From the NCBI RefSeq assembly GCF_949987515.2, contig NC_082700.1:34125380-34189379 (forward strand): a stretch of DNA of 64,000 nucleotides, written 5' to 3'. The position numbers and the translations under genes were made by a program. The DNA is from Delphinus delphis. Lineage: Eukaryota > Chordata > Mammalia > Artiodactyla > Delphinidae. The first letter of the stretch is position 1. Each line of letters starts with the position of its first letter. The notes beneath the pieces were generated by a model. That model was not told the DNA's origin. It was given only the letters and a program-made list of their open reading frames with translations, and made no database searches. This document shows positions 24,963-36,970 of the stretch, piece after piece.

Positions 24963-26044
24963 AAGCACATCAATGCATCAATGTTTTAAAACTGTCATAG
25001 TGAGAGGAGAAACCTGTGAACCAAGAAACAATCAGTTACTCTTGGGATAGAAAAATAGTACACTACAAAAGAGATTAGTATTGCCCTTTGTGTACAAGTA
25101 AATACATTTATGAAGGAAAGCAGAACATAGTGCTTCATCATTAATTGCCGCAAAACAAGCATCCACTTATGAGTACTCACCTTTGATATAAATATACAGG
25201 TAAAAACATGAGTTGTGTTTTGTAAATCTCAAAATGTTTAGGTGAAATAAAAATAAAACTTTCACATCATTGGAGCCTGAAAAAAAAATGTCACAATGAC
25301 GAAGGATTCTCAATGTTTCTCTTAATTGTCTCACATATGAAATCCACAAATGTTAAAAATGGTACTTTGTCAATTTCACATCACAAATTATACTTATTAT
25401 ATAATTTTTATTTGTGCAAAGTAGATGTATTTCATATTTTACTTTTAGGAATACACAATAAATACTATAGAGATAATCATTTGTAAGCACTGGTCATTGT
25501 TAAGAATAGCATCACTATAAAATTATACAATAGTACATATATTTTGGTAACTGAGATATTTTCACATTTTAAAGTAAATAAAATTTGAGGTAAAATTTCT
25601 TAAAATTCCTACCATGTCAACAGTTACAAACAGCTATGTTATTTAAAATTTTATTTTTAAATGTGTTAATTATAACATTCTCAAGTAACATACAAGGACA
25701 GTGATTTTTTTCTTTCCAGAAAAACAAGGAATTCTCATATGCGTTAACACAGGTCAGTGAACAGCTATCTGAGAATGCTGACTCAGAAGTGGGTTTTCTC
25801 ATTCCAATTATACTCTATCAGCTTCAGATCTCCTGGAACATCTTTTATAATGTCAGTGAAGGACATATGGTTTTTCAGTTCTTTCAACACAGTTCTTTAG
25901 GGACATATTTCAGCCAGGAGTCCTGAAAGTTGTTGGAATCAAAGTCTAGGTAATTAGTCAATAAATTAAAAATACTCTGGACAGGCAATCCCACTGTTGT
26001 GAATATGGCTCATAAAAATAAAAGCACTATTAAGTATAGATGTA
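24963..26044. other. No gene or clear repeat
   Basis: AT-rich sequence with only random short ORFs (about 60 codons). Confidence 0.5.
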
Positions 26045-26600
26045 TAGGATTGATTTTCTATTGATACCATACAAAATTACCACAAATTTTGTAGCTTAAA
26101 ACAGCGCAAATATATCATCTTACAGTTCAGTAGGTCAGAAATCTGAAATGGATCTCACTGGGTTAAAATCAAGGTGTTTGGGTAGAACTGCATTCCATTT
26201 TGGAGGCTTGAAAGAAGAATTCATTCCTTTACTTTTCCAACTCCTACTGGGCTCTCTCATTCCTTGTCTAGTCGACCCCTACCTCCTTCTTCAAAGACAG
26301 CAACATTACGTCTCTGCTCATTTCTTCTACAGTTATGTCTCCCTCTCATTCTTCTTCTGCCTCTCTCTTCTACTTTCAAGGGCCCTTGTGATTACATTGG
26401 GCTAATCTGGATAATTGAAGATAAACTCTCTATTTTAAGGTCAGGTGATTAACAAACTTAACTCCATCTTCAAAGTTGCTTTTGCAATGTAAGGTAACAT
26501 ATTCACAGGTACCAGGTATTAGAATGTGGTCATTTTAGATTTGGGCAGGGGGGGAGGTCAGGGATGGGAGACCATTATTTCTGCGTACCACATTATATAG
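26045..26600 (-). repeat. MLT1-type (MaLR) LTR, antisense
   Basis: Reads as the reverse of an MLT1 LTR: 'acaaaattaccacaaatttt', 'tagcttaaaacagcgcaaat', 'caaggtgtttgggtagaactg', 'cccttgtgattacattgggc' (26383-26402), 'aacatattcacaggtacc', ending 'tgcgtaccaca'. It is solitary with no internal ERV sequence beside it. The 85- and 62-codon ORFs inside are not genes. 26601-26779 to the right is unassigned. Confidence 0.75.
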
Positions 26601-26779
26601 AAGCAGTTTGTTTTAGCAATATGAGTTTTGTCAGAAAATAATGCCTACCCTCTTCCCCACCCCCAAGAGCAGATGCCAACCTCATGATTTACAGAGTAGA
26701 ACATGGGCTGTGTTTCAGCCCTCACTCGTTTCCTTGGCAAGGAGCCTTATCCACAGGACAACCTACAAAGTAAGTATGA

Positions 26780-27110
26780 TAGTCCTATGTAAAGAATGTT
26801 TGGTGTAACATCATCTGTAGTGATAAAAAAACACACAAACACAATTGGAAAACTTAGACCAAAGTCAATGTTCAATATAAGATTATGTCTGAATATATTA
26901 TGGCAATCCAAAATATGGAATATTATGTAGCTTTAAAAAAGACTAATTATAAATATATCAGAAAGTGGATGGATTTCCACAAAGTATTCTTGAGTAAAAT
27001 GAAAATAAGACATAGATAAGTGTGCATAAAATGCAATTAAATTGATTATATATGTAGTGTGTGAGTACATACATGCATGTGAAAAACACATATACACATC
27101 TGCATATATA
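26780..27110 (+). repeat. Old L1 3'-end fragment
   Basis: 'atatggaatattatgtagct' (26915-26934) corresponds to the L1 ORF2 terminus (…MEYYAA…). A 'gaaaataagacatagataag' stretch matches the older L1M 3' ends that follow. Strongly diverged. It is followed by about 200 bp of unassigned sequence. Confidence 0.5.
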
Positions 27111-27329
27111 TTAAATGAACATGTATATTTTTACATGGGCTGGGCAGGCTGATGAACAATTTGAATAATAATGTGCAGTGGAAGTGACACTGTGCTCATT
27201 ATGGGTGTTGCTTGTAAGACTACTGGAACTTCTGCCTTAATCTTCATTGGAAAGTAGCTACCAGGTGAGCAATGTGACTTCCCTGAAGCCACCATGTAGC
27301 AAGAAGCCCAGAAAACCTTAAAGATTCCA

Positions 27330-28020
27330 CAAAAACTGTTAGAATAAAGGCATTTAGCGAATTTGCAAGATACAAAATCAACACACAAAAATCAATTGTG
27401 TTTCTATACACTGAAAACAAATTACCTGAAAGAGAAATTAAGAAACAATAAAAATAATATAACAGTAATATATATATATAAGCAATGCAATAGCATCAAA
27501 AAGAATAAACTTAACCTAGGAGGTGAAAGACTTGTACACTGAAAATTATAAAACACTGATGAAAGAATTTAAATCAGACACAAATAAATGGAAAGAAACC
27601 CACATTTATGGATTGGAAGAATTAATATTGTTAGAATATCCATAGTACACAAAGTTATCTGTAGATTCAGTGAAATCTCTTTTAAAATCCCAATGGCATA
27701 TTTTACAGAAATAAAAAAAATCCTAAAATTCATATGAACTAGAAAAGACCCAACATAGACAATGCAATCTTGAGAGAGAAGAACAAAGATGAAGGCATTG
27801 CACTTCCTGATTTCAAAATGTATTACAAAGCTACAGTAATCAAAAAAGTATGGTACTTGCATAGAAACAGACCTGTAGTCCAATGGAACAGAATAGAGAA
27901 CCTACACATATACAGTCAACTGATCTTGAACAAGGGTGCCAAGGATACACAATGGAGAAAGGATAGTTTCTGTAGTAATTGATATCAGGAAAATTGGATA
28001 TCCACATGCAAAAGAATGGA
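27330..28020 (+). repeat. Old L1 ORF2 fragment (post-RT region)
   Basis: DNA equivalent of the L1 stretch after the RT domain. It starts near 'gcgaatttgcaagatacaaa' (27358), passes 'ggaagaattaatattgtt' and 'gcaatcttgagagagaagaa', and ends near 'aggatagtttctgtagtaat'. An open piece at 27770-27982 reads [20 protein letters not shown] and [10 protein letters not shown], typical L1 ORF2. Old and truncated at both ends. Confidence 0.75.
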
Positions 28021-28139
28021 CTCTTATCTTACATAAGTGAACTCTTACATCATTGTTCTCTATATTCAATCTCTTTTTGATGACATTCCTAGAATATCTT
28101 AAAAAAACATTTTAAATTTTTGAAATCTTACCTTAAAAA

Positions 28140-28384
28140 AAAGGAGAGAGTAAATTTTAACCACATATTTTATGCCAGCTACTATGCATATTTTCTACAC
28201 ATTTTTTTTCACAAACAGCTACTTAGTATAGGCATTAATCACTGAAACTTTTCCCCTTCTACAATCACTTTGTAACTCATCTGATATAATTTCCCATCCC
28301 ATCCTATAGAAAACTAATTTTTTCTATGATTACCAATGACATTTTTTATCTCATTCCATATTTTATTGTTTTCCCTGTGTTTAA
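28140..28384 (+). repeat. L2 fragment, left part, split by L1-B
   Basis: 'ctatgattaccaatgacatt' (28324-28343) matches L2 'gtcaccaatgacctcc'. The same L2 appears to resume right of L1-B with 'agaaatatttgacagtgtta' (L2 'agcatttgacacagttga'). Those two phrases are adjacent in intact L2, so L1-B inserted between them. Confidence 0.6.
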
Positions 28385-28763
28385 TTTAATTTATTTATTT
28401 ATTATTTTTAACACCTTTGTTGGAGTATAATTGCTTTACAATGGCGTGTTAGTTTCCCCTGTATAACAAAGTGAATCAGCTATACATATACATACATCCC
28501 CATATCTCCTTCCAATTGCGACTCTCCCCCACCCTCACAAACCCAATCCTCTAGGTGAACACAAAGCATCGAGCTGATCTCCCTGTGCTATGGGGCTGCT
28601 TCCCACTAGCTATTTTACATTTGGTAGTGTATATATGTCCATGCCATGCTCTCACTTCATCCCAGCTTACTCTTCCCCATCTCCATGTCCTGAAGTCCAT
28701 TCATTATGTCTGTAGCTTTATTCCTTTCCTGCCCCTAGGTTCTTCAGAATCTTTTTTTTTTCT

Positions 28764-31700
28764 TCAGATTCCATATATGTGTTAGCATATGGTATCTGTT
28801 TTTCTCTTTCTGACTTACTTCACTCTGTATGACAGTCTCTATGTCCATCCACATCACTACAAATAACTCAATTTCATTTTTTTATGACTGAGTAATATTC
28901 CATTGTATATATATGCCACATCTTCTTTTTCAATTCATCTGTCGATTGACAATTAGATTGATTCCATGTCCTCGCTATTGTAAATAGAGCTGCAATGAAC
29001 AATGTGGTACATGACTCTTCTTGAATTATGCTTTTCTCAGAGTATATTCCCAGTAGTGGGATTGCTGGGTCATATGGTATTTCTATTTTTAGTTTTCTAA
29101 GGAACCTCCATACTGCTCTCCATAGTGACTGTATCAATTTACATTCCCACAAACAGTGCAAGAGAGTTGCCTTTTCTCCACACCCTCTCCAGCATTTACT
29201 GTTTGTGTATTTTTTGATGATGGCCATTCTGACTCGTGTGAGGTGATACCTCATTGTAGTTTTGATTTGCATTTCTCTAATGATTAGTGATGTTGAGCAT
29301 CCTTTCATGTGTTTGTTGGCAATCTGTATATCTTCTTTGGAGAAATGTCTATTTAGATCTTCTGCCCATTTTTGGACTGGGTTGTTTGATTTTTTGATAT
29401 TGAGCTGAATGGACTGCCTGTGTATTTTGGAGATTAATCCTTTGTAAGTTGCTTCATTTGCAAATATTTTCTCCCATTCTGAGAGTTGTCTTTATGTCTT
29501 GTTTATGGTTTCTTTGATTCTACAAGTTTTTAAGTTTCATTAGGCCCCATTTATTTCTTTTGTTTTTATTTCCATAACTCTATGAGGTGGATCAAAAAGG
29601 ATCATGCTGTGATTTATGTCATAGAGTGTTCTGCCTATGTTTTCCTTTAAGAGTTTTAGACTGTCTGGCCTTACATTTAGATCTTTAATCCATTTTGAGT
29701 TCATTTTTGTGTATGTTGTTAGGGAGTGTTCTAATTCTATTATTTTACATATAGCTGTTCTGTTTTCCCAGCACCATTTATTGAAGAGGCTGTCTTTCTC
29801 CATTGTATATTGTTGCCTCCTTTATCAAAGATAAGGTGACCATATGTTTGTGGGTTTTTCTCTGGGTTTTCTAACTTGTCCCATTGATCTATATTTCTGT
29901 TTTTATGCCAGTACTAGACTCTCTTGATTACTGTAGCTTTGTAGTATAGTCTGAAGTCAAGGAACCTGATTCTTCCAGCTCCATTTTTCTTTCTCAAGAT
30001 TGCTATGGCTATTCAGGTTCTTTTGTGTTCCCATACAAATTGTGAAATTTTTGTTCTAGTTCTGTGAAAAATGCCAGTGGTAGTTTGATAGGGATTGCAC
30101 TGAATCTGTATATTGTTTTGGGTAGTATAGTCATTTTCACAATGTTGATTATTCCAATCCAAGAATATGGTATATCTCTCCATCTATTTGTATCATCTTT
30201 AATTTCTTTCATCAGTGTCTTGTAATTTTCTACATAAAAGTCTTTTGTTTCCTGAGGTAGTTTATTCCTAGGTATTTTATTCTTTATGTTGCAATGGTAA
30301 ATGGGAGTGCTTTCTTAAATTCTCTTTCAGATTTTTCATCATTAGTGTATAGGAATGCAAGAGATTTCTGTGCATTAATTTTATTTGCTGCTACTTTACA
30401 AAATTCATTGATTAGCTCTAGTAGTTTTCTGGTAGCATCTTTGGGATTCTCTATGTACTTTATCATGTCATGTGCAAACAGTGACAGTTTTACTTCTTCT
30501 TTTCCAATTTGGATTCCTTTTATTTCTTTTTCTTCTCTGGTTGCTGTGGGTAAAACTTCCAAAACTACTTTGAAGAGTAGTGGTGAGAGTGGGCAACCTT
30601 GTCTTGTTCCTGATCTTAGTGGAAATGGTTTCAATTTTTCACCGTTGAGAACACTGGTGGCTGTGGGTTTGTCATATATGGCCTTTACTATGTTGAGGTA
30701 AGTTCCCTCTATGCCTGCACTCTGGAGGGTTTTTATCATAAATTGGTGTTGAATTTTGTCAAAAGCTTTTTCTGCATCTATTGAGATGATCATATGGTTT
30801 TTCTCCTTCAATTTGTTAATATGGTTTATCACATTGGTTGAGTTGCATATATTGAAGAATCCTTAGATTCCTGGGATAAACCCAAACTGATTATTGTGTA
30901 TGATCCTTTTAACGTGCTGTTGGATTCTGTTTGTTAGTATTTTGTTGAGGATTTTTGCATCTATGCTCATCAGTGATATTGGTATGTAGTTTTCTTTTTT
31001 GACATATTTGTCTGGTTTTGGTATCAGGGTGATGGTGGCCTCATAGAATGAGTTTGGGAGTTTTCCTCTCTCTGCTATATTTTGGAAGAGTTTGAGAAGG
31101 ATAGATGTTAGCTCTTCTCTAAATGTTTGATAGAATTCACCTGTGGAGCCATCTGGTCCTGGGCTTTTGTTTGTTGGAAGATTTTTTTTTTTTTTTTTTT
31201 TTTTTTTGTGGTACGCAGGTCTCTCACTGTTGTGTCCTCTCCCGTTGCAGAGCATAGGGTCCGGATGCACAGGCTCAGTGGCCATGGCTCATGGGCCCAG
31301 CTGCTCCACAGCATGTGGGATCTTCCTGGACCGGGGCATGAATCTGTGTCCCCTGCATCAGCAGGCAGACTCTCAACCACTGCACCATCAGGGAAGCCCC
31401 TGTTGGAAGATTATTAATCACAGTTTCAATTTCAGTGCTTGTGATTGGTCCATTTATATTTTCTATCTCTTCATAGTTCAGTCTCAGGAGGTGGTGCTTT
31501 TCTAAGAATTTGTCCATTTTGTCCAGAATTTGTCCATTTCTTCCAGATTGTCCATTTTATTGGCATATTGTTGCTTGTATTAACATCTCATGATCATTTG
31601 TATTTCTGCAGTGTCAGTTGTTACTTCTCCTTTTCCATTTCTACTTCTATTGATTTGTCTTCTTCCTTTTTTCTTGATGAGTCTGGCTAGTGGTTTATCA

Positions 31701-32812
31701 ATTTTGTTTATCTTCTGAAAGAACCAGGTTTTAGTTTTATTTATCTCAGCTATTGTTTCCTTCATTTCTTTTTCATTTATTTCTTATCTGATCTTTGGTT
31801 TCTTTCCTTCTGCTAACTTTGAGTTTCTTTATTCTTCTTTCTCTAACTGCTTTAGGTGTAAGGTTAGGTTGTTTATTTGAGATGTTTTTTGTTTCTTGAG
31901 ATAGGATTGTATTGCTATAAACTTCCCTCTTAGAACTGCTTTTGCTGCATCTCATAGGTTTTACATCATCGTGTTTTCATTGACATATGTTTCTAGGTAT
32001 TTTTTGATTTCCTCTTTGATTTCTTCAGTGATATCTTGGTTATTAAGTAGTGTATTGTTTAGCCTCCATGTGTTTGTATTTTTCACAGATTTTTTTCCTG
32101 TAATTGATATCTAGTCTCATAGCATTGTGGTCAGAAAGATACTTGATATGATTTCAATTTTCTTAAATTTACCAAGGCTTGATTTGTGTCTCAAGATATG
32201 ATCTATCCTGGAGAATGTTCCATGAGCACTTGAGAAGAGAGAGTATTCTGGCTTTTGTTTTTTTTTATGGAATGTCCTGTATATATTAAGTCCACCTGGT
32301 TTAATATGTCAGTTAAAGTTTGTGTTTCCTCATTTATTTGCATTTTGGATGAGCTGTCTATTGGTGAAAATGGGGTGTTAAAAGCCCCTACTATTATTGT
32401 GTTACTGTCAATTTACCCTTTTATGGCTGTTAGCAGTTGCTTTATGTATTGAGGTGCTCCTACGTTGGGTGCATAAATATTTACAATTCTTATACCTTTT
32501 TCTTGGATTGATCCTTGATTATTATGTAGTTTCCTTCTTTGTCCCTTGTAATAGTCTTTATTTTAAAGTCCCTTTTGCCTGATATGAGAATGCTACTCCA
32601 GCTTTCTTTTGATTTCTATTCTAATGGAATATCTTTTTTCATCCCCCCACTTTCAGTCTGTATGTGTCCCTAGTTCTGAATTGGATCTCTTATAGACAGC
32701 ATATATAGAGGTCTTGTGTTTGTATCCATTCAGCCAGTCTATGTCTTTTGGTTGGAGCACTTAATCCATTTACATTTAAGGTAGTTATTGATATTTGTGT
32801 TCCATTTACCAT
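28764..32812 (-). pseudogene. L1-B ORF2 remnant (endonuclease / reverse transcriptase)
   Basis: ATG at 32810-32812 and the natural stop at 28764-28766, interrupted by the SINE. The largest open piece (30284-30832, 182 aa) is the RT palm with [27 protein letters not shown] and motif C. Motif C reads FAHD instead of FADD (His codon 30470-30472), so a catalytic Asp is lost. The C-terminus (28874-29308) reads [18 protein letters not shown] and [12 protein letters not shown]. The endonuclease region (31950-32812) is full of stops. A short duplication near 31505-31530 adds further damage. Confidence 0.92.
31184..31400 (-). mobile_element. CHR-type SINE nested in L1-B ORF2
   Basis: A full-length antisense SINE with a long T-run (about 31184-31207), gtggtacgcagg at its 3' side and ccatcagggaagcccc at its 5' end. 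It has a perfect 12-bp direct repeat tgttggaagatt at 31172-31183 and 31401-31412. It splits the ORF2 region after NNLPT and before [12 protein letters not shown] and L1 are in the same orientation. ORFs of 80-140 codons crossing here are SINE/L1 fusions by chance. Confidence 0.97.
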
Positions 32813-32834
32813 TTTCTTAATTGTTTTGGTTTTG

Positions 32835-33764
32835 TTATTGTAGATCTTTTCCTTCTCTTGTGTTTCCTGCTTAGAGAGGTTCCTTTAGGATTTGCTGTAA
32901 AGCTGGTTTGGTGATGCTGAATTCTCTTAGCTTTTGCTTGTCCATAAAGGTTTTAATTTCTCTGTTGAATCTGAGTGAAATCCTTGCTGGGTAAAGTAAT
33001 CTTGGTTTGTAGGTTTTTCTCTTTCATCACTTTAAATATGTCCTGCCACACACTTCTGGCTTGCAGAGTTTCTGCTGAAAGATGAGCTCTTAACCTTATG
33101 GGGATTCCCTTGTATGTTTTTTGTTGATTTTCCCTTGCTGCTTTTAATATTTTTTCTTTGTATTCAATTTTTGATAGTTTGATTAATATATGTCTTGCTG
33201 TAATTCTCCTTGGATTTATACTGTATGGGACTCTTTGTGTTTCCTGGACTTGACTGACTATTTCCTTTCCCATATTAGGGAAGTTTTCAACTGCAATCTC
33301 TTCAAATATTTGTTAGCTCCTTTCTTTTTTCTCTTCTCTTTCTGGGACCCCTATAATTCGAATGTTGGGGCATTTAATGTTATCCCAGAGGTCTCTGAGA
33401 CTGTCCTCAATTCCTTTCATTCTTTTTTCTTTATTCTGCTATGCACTAGTTATTTCCGGTATTTCATATTCCAGGTCACTTATCCATTCTTCTGCCTTAG
33501 TTATTCTTCTATTGATTCCTTCTAGAGAATTTTTAATTTCATTCATTGTGCTTTTTGTCATTTTTTGTTTGCTCTTTAGTTCTTCTGGGTCCTTGTTAAA
33601 CGTTTCTTGTATTTTCTCCATTCTATTTCCAAATTTGGGATCATCTTTACTATCATTACTTTAAATTCTTTTTCAGGTACACTGCCTATTTCCTCTTCAT
33701 TTGTTTGATCTGTTGTGTTTTTACCTTGCTCCTTCATCTGCTGTGTATTTTTCTGTCTTCTCAT
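32835..33764 (-). pseudogene. L1-B ORF1 remnant
   Basis: Starts at ATG 33762-33764 (MRRQKNTQQMKEQGKNTTDQ) and should end at the stop 32835-32837, leaving a 22-bp gap before ORF2. The coiled-coil part continues in a second frame (33439-33621, ITKAEEWISDLEYEIPEI). The RRM and C-terminal domains are in a third (32953-33273, VPYSINPRRITARHILIKLS and LSAETLQARSVWQDIFKVMK). Two or three frameshifts inactivate it. Confidence 0.88.
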
Positions 33765-34393
33765 TTTGCTTCACTTACTGTGTTTGGGATCTCCTTTCTG
33801 CAGGCTGCAGGTTCATAGTTCCTGCTGTTTTTGATGTCTGCCCCCAGTGGGTAAGTCTGATTTAGTTGGTTTTGTAGGCTTCCTGGGGGAGTGGATTGGT
33901 GCTTGTGTTCTGGTGGATGAGGCTGGATCTTGTTTTTCTGGTGGGCAGAACAACATCCGGTGTGTGTTTTGGGTGTCTGTGAACTTATTATGATTTTAGG
34001 CAGCCTCTCTGCTAAGGGGTGGGGTTGTTTTCCTGTCTTTCTAGTTGTCTGACATAGAGTGTCCAGCACTGTAGCTTGCTGGTCATTGAGTGGAGCTGGG
34101 TCTTAACATTGAGATGGGGACCTCTGAGACGGCTTTGACCATTTGATATTATGTGACACTGTGAGGTCTCTGGTGGACCAGTGTCCTGAACTTAGCCCTC
34201 CAACCTCAGAGGCTCAGGCCTGACACCCGGTTGGAACACCAAAACTCTGTTTGCCACCTGGCTTTGGGAAGTCTGAGATCTCCTGCTAGCATTCCGTAGG
34301 TGTTCTGTAGGAGCTCTTCCACATGTAGATGTATTTGTGGAGAAGACGGTGATCTCCACATCTTACTCCTCCACCATCTTGAAGCTATCCCCC
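33765..34393 (-). promoter_or_regulatory. L1-B 5' UTR (short type)
   Basis: About 630 bp from the L1 5' end to the ORF1 start. The first ~100 bp match the L1-A leader and the fragment at 45534-45642. The remainder matches only the last ~450 bp of the L1-A 5' UTR. It has no T-rich tract. It should hold the internal pol II promoter of this L1 (known for the family, not testable here). Confidence 0.75.
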
Positions 34394-34447
34394 ATACATA
34401 ACTATTAAATAGAGAATTCTCAATCATGGTGGTTCCAAGCATAGTTT

Positions 34448-34449
<2 letters not shown>

Positions 34450-34541
<92 letters not shown>
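34450..34541. repeat. Long (TA)n microsatellite
   Basis: Roughly 46 uninterrupted TA units, 57 bp outside the 5' end of L1-B. The Ile-Tyr repeat ORFs on both strands are artefacts of it. Confidence 0.97.
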
Positions 34542-34544
<3 letters not shown>

Positions 34545-35112
34545 CTCACTTGCACTCTCAGAAATATTTGACAGTGTTATTCTCCTGCTCCTTTTGGAAA
34601 CATGTACTCTCTTGGATTTCCACAACTCTACTCTCTGCTGGGTTTTCTCCCATCTCTTTTGTAAATCTGTTTTAGTCTCACTCTTTATTCTGTCATTAAA
34701 CAGTGTGTATATTCAACAACAAGTCTCAGTTCCTCTTAGCTTCTTATATCTCTCCCTGAATGTAGAGAACTAGAGGGAAATAGAGTCCTATTTCCTCATT
34801 TATGTACACTGTCCCCAATATTATGCATATTTCAAGGACTTCAAGATTCCCATCATAGACTTTCAACTCTTCTCTAAAATTCTGAACAATGCAGCCAACT
34901 CACTACTTGAAATTTTTATCTAGATGTCCCAAATAAAACAACAAATCTAATATGCCCTAGGTCACTTCATAATCTTTCTCTCTCTTGATAGACTCTTTCC
35001 TACGTTATCTGTCTCATGAAATGTCACCCCTGTATATCCAGGTTGTTAAAAAAGAAATATATAAGTTATCATAAAGAATTCCTTGAGCTTCCACATTCAA
35101 TATATCAAAGAG

Positions 35113-35113
<1 letters not shown>

Positions 35114-35185
<72 letters not shown>
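35114..35185. repeat. Second long (TA)n microsatellite
   Basis: About 35 uninterrupted TA units inside the L2, 570 bp from the first tract. Confidence 0.97.
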
Positions 35186-35186
<1 letters not shown>

Positions 35187-35501
35187 CTTTTGAGTACCTC
35201 TAATTACTCAAGTACTTTTTTCTACACTCACTGTTACTACCTTAATCCAGTTAAGCATAATCTATTGTGTAGAATACTTTAATTTCTTCCTACCACTCTT
35301 TCATTCTCTAACTAGCTCCTTCCAACATAGTATCAAATCACAAACCAAAGCAGAATTTTAAAAATTCTGTTTTGAATTTGCCAAATAATTCTGATTTGAT
35401 TCCCTCAATTTTGTTTAAGATGAACACCAAAATCCTTAACAAAACCTCCAATACACTATGATTAGCCTCCTGCTTATAAATCTTAAGTCTCATCCCCAGG
35501 G

Positions 35502-35626
35502 ATTGGGTTGGCCCAAAAGTTCCTTTGGTTTTAAGTAAAAAATAGAAGACACATTTTTCGTTTTCACCAAGAACTTTATTGAACAATGTATTCATTAACC
35601 AAACGAACTTTTGGGCCAACCCAATA
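35502..35626. mobile_element. Mariner-type MITE (non-autonomous DNA transposon)
   Basis: About 125 bp with long terminal inverted repeats: the left arm starts attgggttggcccaaaagtt and the right arm is its complement (aacttttgggccaacccaat), extending about 28 bp with one mismatch. The termini match the mariner family of whales and ruminants. A TA target duplication is seen on the right (35625-35626); on the left it reads GA, presumably mutated. It has no transposase and would need one in trans. It sits within an L2. Confidence 0.88.
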
Positions 35627-35900
35627 CATTCTTACCACTTCAGCACAATGGTCTTTTCACAGTTTCTTAAAGGAATTAAGCTTTATCCCACCAAAAAGCT
35701 TTGCACACGTTGTTCTCTCTATCTGGAATAATTTTCCCCCTTTTTTCATCTATACGGTTCTTCCTCATCTTTCCAATGTCAGCTTGATATATATTTCTTC
35801 AGAGAAGCTTTTTCCTAAAACCCTAAACTAGGAACAATTCAATATTATATACTTTCACAGCAGTATATTCTTTTTCTTCATAGGGGTTCTTACAATTATA

Positions 35901-36372
35901 GTTATATATTTATTTTTATAATAACTTTATTGAATGATTTAATTCAGGACCTTATATTTTGTGCTCAACATTTTAAGTCCAGTACCTGCTGTAGTGCTTT
36001 GAGGGTTCTAGTTAGAGAACAGATACTTTTTGAATAACTTAACAGTATTAAAATATAAATATCTAAGTTTCTGATTTATTGGACCAATAGTCATAATAAA
36101 TACATAAGATAAAATGCCTATCATGCTTTAAAAATTACAATAATTTGCATAAGATGAACAATAGATAATGACTTCCATTGCATCTAGAACATTCCAGTTC
36201 AACCTAATTAAAATCTATTATTTGACCTCCAAATTATTCCAAACAATAATTGGAAGAGAAGAACACAATAAGTACAAAATTACAATGAACTGATGGAAGA
36301 ACTGGCAAAACGTTTAAATAATTATCTTGTGCCTTGTGATCTACTGTGTCACACTGATGGAATTAAATATAT
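35901..36372. other. No gene or clear repeat
   Basis: Plain AT-rich sequence between the L2 and the next LTR. Confidence 0.5.
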
Positions 36373-36970
36373 TGTTGGCTTTCTATTACTGCATAACAAA
36401 TTTATCAAAAACTTTGCAGCTTAGAACAACACCCATTTTGTTTTAGTCTCAGTTTCTTAGGTCTGAAGTAGAGGTGGGCTTGACATTTCTTCACTTGGAG
36501 CCTCACAAGGCTGAAATTAATGTGTCAGCAATGTTGGGTTCACACATGGAAGCTCAGGGAAAAATCCACTTCTAAAAATCTACTTCATTCAGACTTTTGG
36601 CAAAATCTAGTTTTTTGCAGTTGTAGGGCTCTGGTTTCCATTTCCTTGCTGGCAATCTCAAGGAGTTGCTCTCATCATCTGAAGGTCACTCTCCAGTTCT
36701 TGCATGTGATACTTTCCATCTTTAAAGCCAGCAGCAGCATATCAAATCCTTTCCATGCTTGAATTTCTTTGACTTCTTCTGCTGCCACTTGGAGAGAACT
36801 TTGCTTGTGATTACATTAGACCCATAGAAATAATCTCTCAAACAAATACTGATCAGTAACCTAAATTATATTGGCAAAATTCCTTTACAAAAGTATCTAG
36901 ATTATTGTTTGATTAAATAACCAGGGGCCAGGAATCTTAGGTAACCATTTTACAATTCTGCCTACCACAG
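36373..36970 (-). repeat. MLT1-type (MaLR) LTR, antisense
   Basis: Reverse-oriented MLT1-like phrases: 'tattactgcataacaaattt', 'tgcagcttagaacaacaccc', 'tcttctgctgccacttggag', 'ttgtgattacattagaccca' (36807-36826) and the end 'attctgcctaccaca'. More diverged than the copy at 26045. The 80-codon ORF at 36520-36762 is not a gene. Confidence 0.65.

Larger units (their letters stand above)
28385..34393 (-). mobile_element. L1-B: full-length LINE-1, minus strand
   Basis: Read on the minus strand it is complete: the leader 'gcttcaagatggtggaggag' at its right end, a short 5' UTR, ORF1, ORF2, then a 3' UTR ending in an A-rich tail (left, 28385-28412). It is about 5.8 kb without the nested SINE. Better preserved than L1-A, but ORF1 and ORF2 are broken. 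I cannot find a convincing target duplication. The right flank runs into a (TA)n tract, which may have erased it. Confidence 0.92.
34546..35900 (+). repeat. L2 fragment, right part
   Basis: Continues the L2 left of L1-B. Cues in L2 order are 'agaaatatttgacagtgtta', 'aactctactctctgctgggt', 'tttttatctagatgtcccaa' (34914-34933), 'caccaaaatccttaacaaaa' (35424-35443), and 'agctttgcacacgttgttct' (35697-35716). It is interrupted by the TA tract at 35114 and the mariner MITE at 35502. No frame survives. Confidence 0.75.

Noticed and set aside
31108..31517. Several ORFs of 80-140 codons on both strands
   Set aside because: SINE body plus tail and L1 flank read through by chance; the same peptide-like strings recur at every SINE copy.
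34206..34773. ORFs of 139 and 115 codons with Ile-Tyr repeats
   Set aside because: Translation of the (TA)n microsatellite joined to L1 or L2 flank.
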